This document shows positions 34,201-46,600 of a stretch of 64,000 bases of DNA, in pieces. Position numbers and translations under genes: made by a program. Origin of the DNA: Aralia elata (taxonomy: Eukaryota > Streptophyta > Magnoliopsida > Apiales > Araliaceae); assembly GCA_034770075.1 (NCBI GenBank), contig CM068382.1, positions 12,529,958-12,593,957 on the forward strand, given 5' to 3'. Under the pieces are notes generated by a model. The model ran no database searches and had not been told where the DNA came from. It saw nothing but the letters and a program-made list of their open reading frames with translations. Numbering within the stretch: the stretch's first letter is position 1; each line of letters opens with the position of its first letter.

Positions 34201-34660
34201 TTGTAAATGTTTATAATAAATTTATATTCCTATTTTACTTGAAAAGGAATATAAAAGTAGTATAAAATAAAGTCTCATAATATTTAGGATTTTAACATAT
34301 ATATTACATAAATGGATAAAATTAAAACTAAATGTGTAATATATGAATGTCTAATACAAATGATAGACTAAATTCCATCTTGGACTCTATAGTTTAGGCT
34401 CAGAATCGATTTGCACCCCAAATTTTAGTTTGGATTAAATGCATCCTATACTTTGAGCGAAAACACAATTTGCACACCCCCTAACCTTTTTCTGGCCAAA
34501 TCTTCACCCGAACAATTAAACTAAGGGGTAAAAAAGACAAATCATAAAATTTTATTAATATAACTAATAAAAAATATATAACAATATGTAATTTTTTTAC
34601 TGAATTAAAAAATTAAGTGCATAATATTAAAAAGAAAAAGAAAAAGAAAAAGAAGTAAGA

Positions 34661-34945
34661 TTTAACACTTTCTCTCTCTATCTACTATCCTAAGTTCTTC
34701 TCCATTTTAATCTTACTTTCTCTCTCATCTTCTATCCTATCTTCTTCTTCACCATTTTAATCTTACTTTACTCTCTCATCTTCTACCCTATCTCCTTCTT
34801 CCCCATTTTAATCTGACTTTCTCTCTCTATAATTGTAAGCAACGACTTTTCAATTAAATTACAATTACTCTAATCCACCACACATTAAATTGTAATTACT
34901 CTAATCCACCACACATTAAATTGTAATTACTTTAATCCACCACAC
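34661..34945. repeat. Two adjacent tandem repeats
   Basis: At about 34661-34822 a unit of roughly 62 bp, with ATTTTAATCTTACTTTCTCT and TTCTATCCTATCTTCTTCTT phrases, is repeated about three times. Directly after, at about 34850-34945, a unit of about 31 bp (AATTGTAATTACTCTAATCC then ACCACACATTA) is repeated three times. The preceding 34375-34560 holds GCACCCC-type phrases of a possible degenerate transposon. Confidence 0.7.
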
Positions 34946-37027
34946 CACAATAACTAAATTTACTAATAAACTAAAAATATCAAAAATCACAATATCAATA
35001 TTCAATTGTGAGTCACTGACAATTATACGAGGTATACAAATTATACAAAAAAATTAAGCACAAATAGTATTAAAAAATGAGAGAAAATAGGAATGGGGAT
35101 CTATGCTTAGATTCTTTCCACATTTTTATTAGTAAGCAATTCATGAGTCATACTCTTTGTGCACACATTTTTGTGTACAGTTTGTGTGTAACGATCGCGA
35201 ATCGTGTATACCTTTGTAATTTGGATTTATTAATATTATGGAATATATTAAATTTTATTTTTATGTGATGTGTTTAAAGGTTATATTATAACCTAGATTA
35301 TGTGAATGCATGAATTTTATGTGTAGCAAGTTTCGCGTAAGCGGATAAATTGATTTTGCGTTATGTCGAAAAATCACTATTTCACGAGTTACTATTCCCG
35401 AACACTATTCACACCCGAATATTTTTACGTCTTTTTCGACTTCTATTAATTTCGTTAAAGCGTGTATGCGAAGTGAGAATTTTTTCAAGTGTTAGATTTA
35501 TTTATTTGAGCTCAATGGTGATTTAATTGGTAGCTCAAATGGTTATTATGGTTGACCCTAATAAATGGCCCAACCTAAGATCCATTACTTTTACCCATGG
35601 CCCAACTATTTGCATGATCCATGCGATTATTTGGTAGAGTAAGGAACTAATTTGGTTATTAAGGAGGAAGTATACGGGTAGTGGGTAGAGAGAGGCCAAA
35701 TGAGTGGGAGTAATTGTATTTTATTTGATTAAAAGAATGCATTTTGTGGGCAATGAGGGAGAATAAGGAGACAAGGTAATGTCATGAACCAATAATAATT
35801 GAGCAAGTGAGGGAATGTTCGGCAGGTGTGACCATGTGATGAGCTCCATGTCTTGAGAGTCCTATAATGCCAACATTCATCTCAAAAATAATTTCAAGAA
35901 GCTTAGTAATAGAAACTCATCTCCTCCCAAAATATTCCATATGTTCCTTCCTTGTTCTAAAACTTAGTTTACTTGCAAGTGAGAAGAGAGCAATTTGCAG
36001 AGAAGAGGAAGAGGAGAGCTTGGTGATATCTTGAGGAAGGAAGAAAGATTCATGCAACACCATTTTCATCTTTTTCATCTTCTTCATTCCTTCCATTAAA
36101 AAACTTCAATATTCTAGAGAGAGAAAGAAGTGGGTGAGAGCTAAAACTTGAAAGAAAAGTTCGGGAGTACTCAAGAAAGAAGAAAAGAGGTCCTAGCAAA
36201 GCTCTAGAAGAAGTTCTAACATCCAAGAAGGAGAAAACCAAGAAGTAAGTCTTGAAACCCTTAACTTTCATATTTCCTCATAAGCCTGCTGTTTGGTTGG
36301 GATATTGTTATTGTGGTTGTTATTTGTTGTTTATGAATGAATTATGATGTTGTTGGAACCCTTAAACTACTGTTAATAGCATGAAAGTGGAACAAGAATG
36401 AAAGAAATTCGAGCTTATGCATAAAGGAGGAAGAAAATGGACTGTGGACTATTATGGACGGATTTAGAGGACTATTGTAGTTATCTCTCACATTTGAAAT
36501 TATTATTTGTTGCTATGATGTTATACTTCCATGGGTTATGAGAATATCCCAGTTGAAATGGAGTAAAAAGGTATTAAAACAAATTTGTAGTAAGAGTTTT
36601 TGTAAAACATGTTTAGAAAATGAAGAACGGTTGAATAATGACCATTGTATCAATTTATAGTATTAATGTATTGCTTAATAAATTCTTAGCTTTTGGGTAG
36701 TTGTAGTACATTAAGTTACGAAGCTATAGACTTTGGAATCACCTCATTTTGACCCCGGATGAGGGAGTTATGACATTTGGGAGAAGATGTGTCAAAGCTG
36801 TCAAGAACGCAGAAAACGAGTTCGACTTGGCTCTTTGGAGCCACTGTTTTGACTAGTTAGAGAACCTGAAAAATTATAATTTTTGAAATTGTTGTAGTTC
36901 ATGCTACGAGCTTTCCATAGCCTCAAGAACGGACTAATTCCGACTTAAAATGAGGAAGTTATGACGTTTGAAAATGGATGCTACGAATCTGCCCAAGTGG
37001 AGGTAGTAGAGTCGAACTCGTGGCGTT

Positions 37028-37215
37028 CACCTCGCAAATCGTAGAGCAAACTTCACAAATTGTGGAGGGAAGATCGTAGGGTGAACTCTGCAAATCGTAG
37101 AGTGAAAATCGTAGGGTGAACTCTGAAAATCGTAGGGTGAACTTTGCAAATCGTATAGTAAAAATTGTAGAGTGGTCTCTGAAAATCGTAGAGTGGTCTC
37201 GGAAAATCGTAGAGT
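37028..37215 (+). repeat. Short tandem repeat in the solo LTR
   Basis: A degenerate unit of about 20-24 bp, AAATCGTAGAGTGAACTCTG and variants, is repeated about eight times. The translated frame across it is repetitive and not a protein. Confidence 0.75.
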
Positions 37216-37887
37216 CTGGACAGCTTCAGCGTTACTTAGTAAAATGAGCATAACTTTCTCATACGGACTCCGATTTGGATGATTTAAGATGATCCGAAAA
37301 ACTAAGGAGTACACCTACAACTTCCACTATTAAGAATTAAGAGTTATTGCCTGGATCAAATTCGAAAGTGGGCAGCTTGGTGACATTGTGCATATGGACA
37401 TGCGAACATGTAATGCTTCCGATTATAAAAGATGTCGTTCTAAGTTATAAAAGACGAACATTATGATCTATAATGATGCTTAACATTAATAAATGATGAG
37501 GTAGAATTTACGCAAGCGATATTAAGCGTTGATTATGTGACTAATTATAGTATCTATGTGCACTTAAATGTGTAGGATATTTGAAGGACGTGTAAAATAA
37601 TTTTGTAGCAGACGCTCAAAGCAAGTTTTCTAACTTAATTCAATTTATATTTGAGCAAGTTTCTTAAACCGTACAACTCTCATACATTGTGCGAGTTCCC
37701 AATGTTACATAAATTCTAAGCTTTCACAAATTATTATTGTGCAAGTATTCTTACTTTTGTTCAAGATATCTAGTTGTGCTATAATGCATGTTATTGAAGC
37801 TTTAAAGTTCTATATTCCACGAACTGTTGAGGATTTGTCTAAGCCATTTCCTTCGGCTAGACTTATATTAAATTGCTTTGTTGCTTT

Positions 37888-40800
37888 CACTACAATAAAA
37901 TGGCCCAACAGCGACCAAAATTTTCAGCGACCGCAATTTTCGGTCGCTAAAGCTCGTAATAGCGACCGGTATTAGCGACCGAATTTTAATCTAGTCGCTA
38001 GGTAATATCAGCGACCGCATGCGGTCGCTATTCGGTCGCTGATTTAATTATACCGCCTGAAATTTGGCGCAAATGTTTGGCGGGGAGGTATTCTGCGACC
38101 GATTATAAACAGTGACCGCTCGCGGTCGCTAATACAACCACGTCAACAAAAATCAGCGACCGCACGCGGTCGCTATTAGTGATCGGCGATGTATTTTAAT
38201 CCTAATCAAGCGAACAGTCCTAAATCAGTCGAACAAAAGAAGAAGAAAAGAGGGAGAGGGAGAGGGAGAGATCCTAAATCAGTCGAACAGAAGAAGAAGA
38301 GAGGGAGAGGGAGAGGGAGAGAAGACAAGGAGAACATAGCCCACACCACCCCACCGACTGCCTGCACCATCGCCGCCCACCGCCACCTACTGCCGCCACC
38401 GCCTCGCCTGCATATTGAGCTAAGGTAAGAACTCACTGATTCCTTGTTTTTTGCTATGTCCAGTTGAGAAACAATGTATATACTCAAAATCCAAGTCTTT
38501 TGGATTTGTTTAGAGATGAGTCCTACATGGAAAAACTAGTCAGGAAAGTGAAGTACAAAAAAAAAATAAAAAATATTTAATTTGGAGATGTAATATGTTT
38601 TGGAGTAATTTCTCGGATCTCTTTTCTGTATATCCGTAGTTCCTAATCCATCTTCCAGTGACTGTCGTGGAATGAAATATATGATTATTTATTTTTATAA
38701 ATTTTATTAATCCTTAATTATTTTAATCCTCTATTTTCTGGATAGTGTTCTTGTACTAAGGATGGAGACCTAGAAGCTGGTGATCTGATGAGTGCACAAA
38801 AATTTTAATATGTAACTGAGATTGGATGGATATTTATAATTAATTTTGTGAGAAATATGCTTTGTTTTGGACCACTTACTAGAGGGGGAAATAAATCTAG
38901 ATTTATTTCTTAATTTACATTAGATTCTAGGTACACATGATACAATGCTCCAAAGGTGGTTTTATTATATTTAGCTGGCATTACAAATTCTAAAACTCAA
39001 TTGTCACCTTCCAACTGATAAGCATTTAATTATTAAGGCAGAACTTACAAAACATAAGCTAAAGAATTCTAATTCCAAAATTTTCAATATTAATTTTCAA
39101 CATAATTATATTAATTAGGTTAGACTAACCTACCAATATAGTCCTACATGTACAACAAAATTTATTCAAACTATCACATTCATAGGGAAATCGATAACAA
39201 TTAATACAAAATTTAAACTATTGATAACAATTAGAGAAATAATCCGAACTCACTAATTGTGAAAGTGTACACAATATATACACACATACACAAAGACAGA
39301 TTCATAGACACAAAGACATATTCATAGGGATATATAGAAAATTCGTTTACTAATGAAAAGAAAGTTTTAAATTTTCTGGTACTTTTTACTACTTTTGCAT
39401 CCATTAGTTATTGTTTTGGTCTTATTATATTGGGAATTTGTATATTTCTCTTGGGTTGTGTCTTGGGTGCCTACAAATGGCCATATATGCATGCCCTCGT
39501 GCATGTGGATAGTCCATATTATAGGAGAGACTCTGGCGAATTTTTTTCGTTGGTCGGGTAATTGAACAGAGGCGTATATTTATAATGAAAGCTACATATA
39601 TATGTAAAAAAAAATGATGTAATGATGTAGCTTGTCCCAATGCATATGCAGACCATGCATGATGCAATGATTCATATTCCACCCCTATTCCATCTAATGT
39701 CTTTAGGCTGGTGCAGATATCAATTAAATATGTAGGATGACATAGGACCATACCTCATTCTAAGTTAAGATCCACAACAATATATCATGCCTTTGGATAG
39801 TCGATTTCATGATGTGTAAATTTGTTTTGTTTTATAGAAGGCTCAGTCTCAGGGGCAGTCTATTAATTGGCTAGATGTGTACGTGGCCGCCCGCGATGGT
39901 TTGCCTGAGGCTGTGCAGATAGCGGTAATTTATTTTTATAACTTTGATATGTTTCTAAATTTTTACGTCATTCTTAAGCATTTTATATTTATGTTTAACT
40001 ATTATATTTTAAACATGCTGACAGGACACTTATAAGAGCCTAATGAACGAGCGATATCCCGAAGGCACCCCGCGACCGCCGATTGATCAAGAGCTATGGG
40101 AGAGGGCGTCAGTTGTGAAGAAGAATTACGTGAAAGGCCAAGGACAACGACGACGACCGACTATCAGTGGCACAGGTAGCTCTGGTAGTCAGTCTACTCA
40201 GTCCTCATGCCATCCGACGCTGCACACTCCACTCCTGCTGACTGTGTGAGAGCAATATGTCAAGATCGAAATCTTCTTCTCACACTTGGCGGGCATCTGC
40301 ATTCTCTGAGTCCTGAAGAATTAGCAGAGGCTGATGCCAGTGGCGAGAGCAGCACAACATGATCAGGATGAGGATGAGGTACTCTTGTCATTATTTAGTT
40401 TTATGTTTAGATTTATATGAACGTAGCTTTGCATGTTTAGTTTAGCTTTACATTCAATAATACATGTTTAGTTTAGTTTTTTGTTTTTATATTTAACTTT
40501 CATACCAGTATCAATATATATACTATATATTTAATATATTTTATTCTTTTGTTGCAGCCCCATTTGGACGATATTTGATGCGGCCCAGATATTTGTATTC
40601 TCTTGATATTTATTTGTTCTACATTTGTATTATTCTTTCTTTTTTACCAACTAAATGTACGGACATATTTATATTGTACGTTATGACATTTGTATATAAA
40701 TTTTGGTCGAGACGGTACTTGTTTATGTTTATACCTACGTGGATGTTTATATATATTGTGTTGGTCTTATTGTATGGATGCTGGTTTATTTATAGATATT

Positions 40801-41187
40801 ATTGTATGTTGGGATATAAAGCAGGTACAAAACAGATTTCATTTTTTGGGAAATCAGCGACCGCGTGCGGTCGCTATTACCTTTCAGCGACCGGAAACGA
40901 AAAATTTTATTTTTTGACTTGGCGACTGCTTCCGGTCGCTAATACCGGTCGCGAAAATTTGCCGCCACGTCACGCTAAATGCTGACTCGGCCTGACACAA
41001 ACTGGCGACCGCCTTCGTCGCTATTGTCGGTCGCTGATGTTGGTCGCTGATAATGCGGTCGCTGATGTTGGTCGCGGATGCACAACTAGCGACCAGAATA
41101 TCTGCGACTAGTATCAGCGACCGTATGCGGTCGCTGATAGATATCGGCGACCGCATGCGGTCGCAGATAGCTGTTTTTGTTGTAGTG
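37888..41187 (+). mobile_element. CACTA element 3, same family as CACTA 2
   Basis: It starts CACTACAATAAAATGGCCC and ends GTTTTTGTTGTAGTG, flanked by TTT on both sides (37885-37887 and 41188-41190). It has the same GCGACCGC/GCGGTCGC subterminal repeats and the same purine-rich leader as CACTA 2, with a 60-bp tandem duplication there (38217-38325). At 3300 bp it is shorter than CACTA 2 and lacks the TNP2-like part. It sits within a solo LTR. Confidence 0.92.
39838..40380 (+). pseudogene. CACTA plant transposase-like remnant in CACTA 3
   Basis: Exon-like 39838-39924 (SINWLDVYVAARDGLPEAVQ) has a GT donor. A second begins after GACAG at 40024 and reads MNERYPEGTPRPPIDQELW, KKNYVKGQGQRRRP. It ends early at 40249 because of a frameshift relative to the CACTA 2 copy; beyond that, another frame keeps similarity (CVRAICQDRNLLLTLGG) to about 40365. 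Confidence 0.65.
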
Positions 41188-42004
41188 TTTGAGAATAAAT
41201 CATCGAGATGTTATTGTTATTTATTGTAGCCATCTAATCATATTGTTTTGACTTGGATTTCCGAATGTAAAGCTGAGAAGAACAACCCTATTATTGGGAA
41301 AATATTTTTGGTCAGTAATACCGATTGACCCCATATGGGTGATAATTAGATATATAGATGTTGTACAACATAAGGCATGATAGGTTGATCCCCTAAAATG
41401 CCCAGAGGAAAAATGTTCTGTTTATAGTTATAAAACTATTAAACCTTTTGATGAAAAAAGAAAGTTCAAGGTCATTTGACCACGTAGTATGTTGCTTAGA
41501 AATGTTAATAATGTAAAGGAATACCTTATCACTATTCTTATTTATTCAAAATGTGTTCTCAACTATTGTTCAGTTGTAGAAGTGGAAGCATGATTTCTGA
41601 TGTTGTTGTTATTTAAATGTTATACTTGCTGAGCAATTGAATGCTCATTCTTACTTTAAATTACATGCTTTCAGTTAAGACAGAACAAGCATGGAGTTCC
41701 CGCAAGGACAAAGGGAAGGGAAAAATTACCGAGTAAATGATATTATATCATATCCGCTTTTGTAATAGTTTATACTAGGAATGTGTGATAATTCTGGATT
41801 GTATTAATTATCTTAAGATGTTATGCACTTATGTCAAGGTCTTAGAACCTGGGATTTGTAGAGTAAGACGTTGTGTAATATTTAGTAATTACATTTATGT
41901 CCTTATGTTAATGCTGAATGGGTAGAATAGACGATGAATGTGTAGTATCGTGAGCACCGAATCCGTGGGTAAAGAGACCCCGGATTTGGAGGTGTCACAT
42001 TGTG

Positions 42005-42870
42005 CACATAATATTATTCCAATTATATATGGTATGCATTTACTCATTTTTGGAACCAAATTTGTAATAAAAAAACATTATATATAGAATACATAAATAA
42101 TATTTAAAAATAAACTAAATATTTTATCTATAAAATAATCACGTGATTTGCACGGGTACTTAGCTAGTTATATTAATTAATTCTAAAATTTTGGTTGGTT
42201 AAATCTACTCCATTGCTTCATTGACCTTTTTGTGTTAAGGCATGAGTTACACGACTCCATAAGAAAACTCTTCTTAATTCAAAGGCAAAAAAGAAAAAAG
42301 AAAGAAAAAAAAGGTGAACGAAAGATCATGCAGTCAATTAAGGAGTATTATTTTCCGTCAATTTTGTGTGTCCACAAGATTAACTAAATTAATGGTAAGC
42401 ATATAAGGTAATACTTTCACGTATATGACAATAAGTATTGGTGGGTCTCAACTATTAATAAAGTGAACTTTATTACCTTTTTTTTAGTGAGAACTATTAC
42501 CCCTCCCTTATGAAGAAATTCATTTAGACACTTAAATTAAATTTTACATTAAAATTTAAAATTAACATAAATTTATTATATGTTAGCATAACAATTAAAA
42601 CTATTGTAAACTACCCTGTGTTATACAAATACACATCTCATTTGCAAATTAACTATAATTGGGAATATAATTTTTCTCATTTTTATCTCTAGATATATTT
42701 AGTTTAGTAATTAGTGGTGGCATGCATGATGAGGGGTTAAATGTGTTACTAATTATCTAAAAAGACAAAAAGAAATAATATTATTTTGTATTATTATTAA
42801 TAAAAAAGAATTTTTTTTTGTGGAATGGAGTGAATATTAATTTTCCATTTTTTTCCTTTGTAACGTAAAT
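42005..42870. other. Intergenic part of tandem unit 1
   Basis: From about 42170 this aligns with 49490-49990 in unit 2 and 56035-56480 in unit 3 (for example the AAGGCATGAGTTACACGACT phrase). No coding sequence is present. It lies downstream of ZAT-type copy 2. Confidence 0.6.
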
Positions 42871-43287
42871 CTCAGAGGTAGGGGTGTAAACGGATATAAA
42901 CGGATACAGATATCAGTATATCCGTATCCGGAAAATTAATCCGCATCCGTATTCGTATCCGATATTCGGCGGATTTTAAAAATATTATTCGTATTCGGTA
43001 TTCGGAATAATATCCGAATACGGATAATATCCGAATACGGATAATATCCGTTTCCGTATCCGTATCCGACAGATTTAAAAACTAAGAATTTATTATTATT
43101 ATTTATTAATTTTTTTTTGCTAAATTACTAATATTTTATTTAATTACTAGATATTACTGAATGTAAAGCTATACTAATGAATGTAAGATATTAATAAATG
43201 TAAAGCTATACTAATGAAGGTAAGTTATTAATTAATAAACATAAGTTATTAATATATATGTAACAAGCTAATAGTTATAGTTTTGCA

Positions 43288-43289
<2 letters not shown>

Positions 43290-43331
<42 letters not shown>

Positions 43332-43421
43332 AGCAATTAGTATTAATTAATAAATTTAAGTTATTAATGAATGTAAGTTATTAATATATATGTAACAAAC
43401 TAATAGCTATAGTTTTATGAG

Positions 43422-43455
<34 letters not shown>

Positions 43456-43717
43456 TAGAGTCCGGATCTTAAGCATACCCTCTTAAATGACATACCAAAC
43501 ATACCCCCTTTAGTGACGGACCGGGCGACGGTTTGGTCCGTCGTCATAGGTCTGGTCCGTCGTCAAAGCCTTTAGCGACGGGTCCGTCGCTAAAAGTTGT
43601 CCGTCGCTAAAGATTTTGACGACGGACCGGACCTATGGCGACGGACAAAACCGTCGCCCGGTCCGTCGCTAAAGGGGGTATGTTTGGTATGTTATTTAAG
43701 GGGGTATGCTTAAGATC

Positions 43718-43778
<61 letters not shown>

Positions 43779-43865
43779 CTAATAACTATTGTTTTGTAAG
43801 TTAATATATATGTAAGTTATTAATATATATGTAACAAGCTAATAGTTATAGTTTTGTAAGTTAAT

Positions 43866-43902
<37 letters not shown>

Positions 43903-44000
43903 GTAAGTTATTAATTAATGAATCTCAGTTATTAACATATATGTAACAGACTAATAGCTATAATTTTGTAACTTAATATATATATATATGTAAGTTATTA

Positions 44001-44042
<42 letters not shown>
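43290..44042. repeat. TA and GT microsatellites inside the hAT element
   Basis: TA runs lie at about 43295-43325, 43420-43457, 43725-43772, 43865-43905 and 43995-44020, with a GT run at 44021-44042. A phrase AAGTTATTAATATATATGTAA recurs between them, so the centre of the element grew by repeat expansion. Confidence 0.8.
43458..43724. mobile_element. Foldback-like MITE with near-complete hairpin
   Basis: The 267-bp element has long inverted repeats: GGATCTTAAGCATACCC on the left, GGGTATGCTTAAGATCC on the right, and CCTTTAGTGACGGACCGGGC against GCCCGGTCCGTCGCTAAAGG further in. It sits in TA repeats, so the target duplication cannot be read. It is much more GC-rich than its host. Confidence 0.75.
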
Positions 44043-44540
44043 AAGTTATTCATTAATGAATGTAAGTTATTTATATATAATTAATGCATATAAGTTATTA
44101 ATATATATATTTATTCGGATACGGATTCCGGATACGGATACGAATCCGAATATCGGATTCCGGATATCCGCCGGATATATTTACGGTCGGATATTAAACG
44201 AATACGAATACGCCTATATCCGTATCCGTATCCGTTTATTTGCGGATACCTTTAAACCGAATACGGATATATCCGTTTTTTCTCGAATACGAATAATATC
44301 CGTTTTTTTTCGAATACGAATGCGGACGAATACGAATTTTCCGGTTACCATTTACAGCCCTACTCAGAGGGCCTATATTTCTTATATTTTTTCAAAGAAT
44401 ACTATATTTACTTTATTATTTTTTTCATAAATCTCAGAGGACCTGAAGTAAAAATATTAAAATTTTATAAGCTTAAATTTTTTAAAAAACAATTCAGGAT
44501 AGCCCGGGCCCAAGCTAGCTCTATCCCTGCCGACAAAATA

Positions 44541-44635
44541 TAATAACTTATCTGATAAACACGGCTTGAATTTTGATAAATAAGAACAGCAGTCCAGCTC
44601 TATATAAATCTCATGACTAAATATTTAAAATTTAC
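44541..44635. promoter_or_regulatory. Conserved block downstream of ZAT-type copy 2
   Basis: This stretch, with CTGATAAACACGGCTTGA and ATAAGAACAGCAGTCCAGCT, is nearly identical to 50241-50342 and 60621-60715, though flanking DNA has diverged. It lies about 150-240 bp past the stop codon, so it may be 3' untranslated or a conserved non-coding element. Confidence 0.5.
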
Positions 44636-44782
44636 AAGTAATACCGATAGGAAAATAAAAAAAATTGGACTATATATGTTTCTCAAACAAATCAAATAAT
44701 AAATCTCTTAACTACCTAAATAAACAATAACAAGGTCCAAACATCAAGGTTGGAGCTTGCACGCAACAAATGTACAAATAGG

Positions 44783-45247
44783 TTACAATCCTAATTTTAA
44801 ATCAATCTCGTACGGCATCAAATTCAAATCCAAACACAAAACTCGTTTGCTGCTATTAGACCTCTTCAAAAATGGCACTGTCGTCTTCGTATTAGCCTTA
44901 ATAGAACTCTCCATAGCTGCACGGTGGCACCTCATGTGTCCCCCGAGCGCTTGGCCTAGCGCAAACTCAACCCCACATATTGAGCACTCGTGTTTCTTTG
45001 GCTTCACCGGCAAATGAAGAAGGTCACCGGCCATTAATTTAGGCTTTTTGTGACTTGCCCGGTGGCCGCCGAGCGCTTGGAACGACGGAAATTGTCGGTT
45101 ACACGTCTTGCACTCGAAGACACGGCCTCCAGCAGCCGGAGATGTTGTGGCGGTAGTCTTGCCGATCTGAGAGAGGAGCATCAAGCAGTTGGCCATGGCT
45201 ATTGCCTCTACCTCTCTGTCATCTTCTCTACTTCTCTTCATGCTCAT
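44783..45247 (-). CDS. C1-2i C2H2 zinc-finger repressor, ZAT11-like (copy 2)
   Basis: A single-exon gene of 154 residues. An L-box-like N-terminus (DDREVEAIAMANCLMLLSQ) is followed by finger 1 C46-C49-H62-H66 and finger 2 C88-C91-H104-H108, both with QALGGH, and by the EAR motif LDLNLMP (139-145) near the C-terminus. Finger 2 has MRCHR where other copies have MRRHR; this is not a zinc ligand. The TATA box is about 113 bp upstream, but the conserved distal promoter block has been pushed about 1.1 kb away by an insert. Family role: nuclear repressor, often stress-induced. All ligands are present. Confidence 0.93.
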   Translation of the reverse strand: MSMKRSREDDREVEAIAMANCLMLLSQIGKTTATTSPAAGGRVFECKTCNRQFPSFQALGGHRASHKKPKLMAGDLLHLPVKPKKHECSICGVEFALGQALGGHMRCHRAAMESSIKANTKTTVPFLKRSNSSKRVLCLDLNLMPYEIDLKLGL

Positions 45248-45359
45248 GTTTATTTCACGAGAAAAATATTTTTTTTTATTATATGCTTTTGTGTAAATAT
45301 TGAAGGAAATTCAATAAGTTGGAAGTTTTGAGTGAGTATAATGTTGAGTTTGTGTTTGA

Positions 45360-45367
45360 TATTTATA
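45360..45367 (-). promoter_or_regulatory. TATA box of ZAT-type copy 2
   Basis: The minus strand reads TATAAATATC, 113 bp upstream of the ATG. It aligns with the boxes of copies 1 and 3. Confidence 0.65.
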
Positions 45368-45492
45368 AGGTGAGAGTTGGAATACTAGGTGACTAGGTAC
45401 AATGTTGCTTCTTGTTGATTAAGACATATGTACTCTTATAAAAGATCATACATACACACATACATACATACATGGATAAGTTGGGGGTATTA

Positions 45493-46600
45493 ATAGATTA
45501 CAAGCTTGATAACCTGTGCAAAGTACGGATAAACTTAAAAACGATTTATTGTATTTTTTTTATGCAAAACGTTACGTATACATCATTTTTTGTTAATTTT
45601 TTTATGAAATTGTTTTTTCTGATTCGGTCTTAGAGTCAAAAGCATTTGTGAATCCTGTGTGATTGAAATGAAATAATTAGTAACATTTTTAATACATGAT
45701 TTATGTTGACATTTGAAAAAAAAAATATTTAGAGCTTGAGAAATTGATTAATAGATGAAAAAAAAAATAATACATACATATCTCTTCATATAGTAGGACA
45801 ACATTGATGTTATCAATCTTGTTTACTTTTGTATTTACTCCATTCCAAATTCAAATGTCTCTGATTTTGATAGTAAAATCATTTTTTTTTGAAATATAGT
45901 TGATTCAAAGGAATTTGCTGATCCATAGTGAACTTGTGGGATTTTTGTGTGTAATTAGGTGTATCGGTAGAGTGCTATTTATAGTGAATTAAAGTGAGTT
46001 GAATGAGATAAGTTATACTAATTAGATTCATGAATTATGAAATATAAATAGTCATCAGAATTATATCAATCATTAATTGAATACATTGTATATTTAGTAG
46101 AAAATATGTACTAAAATTTATGAAAATTTTCCTCTTTTTCCTAAAAACCCATTCATGTAATGTTCCAGATAATTCCTAAACCTTTTTGTATGTGTATTAT
46201 TTAATTTTTTATTCATTTGACATAAAGGTTATTTATAAATTATCACATTACTTAGAAGTTGTATATATGCTTATATATACAATATGGAGTAAAAGTCAAG
46301 TATTTTGTAGGGTTCTTTCAATGACTATTGGGTTGGCTTAAATAAGAGAACTACCAAAAAACAGGTATTTTTTGAGGTTCTTTCAATGACTATTGGATTG
46401 GCTATATAGGAGAACTAAATTTTTTTTTTTTTGGAAATTTCAAATTTTATATATGATCAGGAAGTTAGAAAAATTCAAAAAACTTTTGAGCAGTTTCAAT
46501 AAGCGGAAAAAAAAACCTTTTGGACTACCGAATCATCAACGTTAGACTGCCGAGTTGACTTGAGACTAACCAAAACAACTCGATACTTACTTTGTTATAT
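45493..46600. other. About 1.1-kb insert in the promoter of ZAT-type copy 2
   Basis: In copies 3 and 4 the TATA-proximal region runs on to a block with AGTATTAGTGG..GGG within about 100-200 bp. In copy 2 that block reappears only at about 46612 (TAGTATTGGTGGGGAGTG). The sequence between is AT-rich and non-coding, and includes a two-copy tandem repeat (46302-46355 and 46366-46418, TTCTTTCAATGACTATTGG core). I find no terminal repeats that name it. Confidence 0.5.

Larger units (their letters stand above)
35187..41999 (+). mobile_element. Long solo LTR interrupted by CACTA 3
   Basis: The 5-bp duplication TTGTG (35182-35186 and 42000-42004) flanks a sequence that starts TGTAACGATCGCG and ends CGGATTTGGAGGTGTCACA. 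Without the nested CACTA it is about 3.5 kb. It has no coding sequence; internal frames are not supported. Its end resembles the inverted LTR at 56485 (shared GTGAGCACC and CTTGCTGAGCA phrases). This is a long-LTR Ty3/Gypsy type, with no lineage assigned. Only one LTR is present, so internal DNA was probably lost by recombination between LTRs. Confidence 0.75.
42879..44362. mobile_element. hAT element (non-autonomous, 1484 bp)
   Basis: A perfect 8-bp duplication CTCAGAGG (42871-42878 and 44363-44370) flanks terminal inverted repeats TAGGGGTGTAAACGG and CCATTTACAGCCCTA. Long subterminal arrays of CGGATA/TATCCG (42895-43075 and 44105-44330) are typical of this plant hAT family. The centre is AT-rich with many TA runs and a nested MITE. 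The open frame at the right end is repeat sequence only. Confidence 0.92.

Noticed and set aside
36050..37314. Minus-strand frames of 73 and 95 codons
   Set aside because: They lie in a solo LTR; one is a translated tandem repeat.
38189..38428. 79-codon frame rich in RGRGR
   Set aside because: It arises from the GAGAGGGA-type leader repeat of CACTA 3, duplicated in place; better read as a leader than as a protein.
44023..44430. 135-codon frame
   Set aside because: It spans GT repeats and the CGGATA subterminal array of a hAT element.
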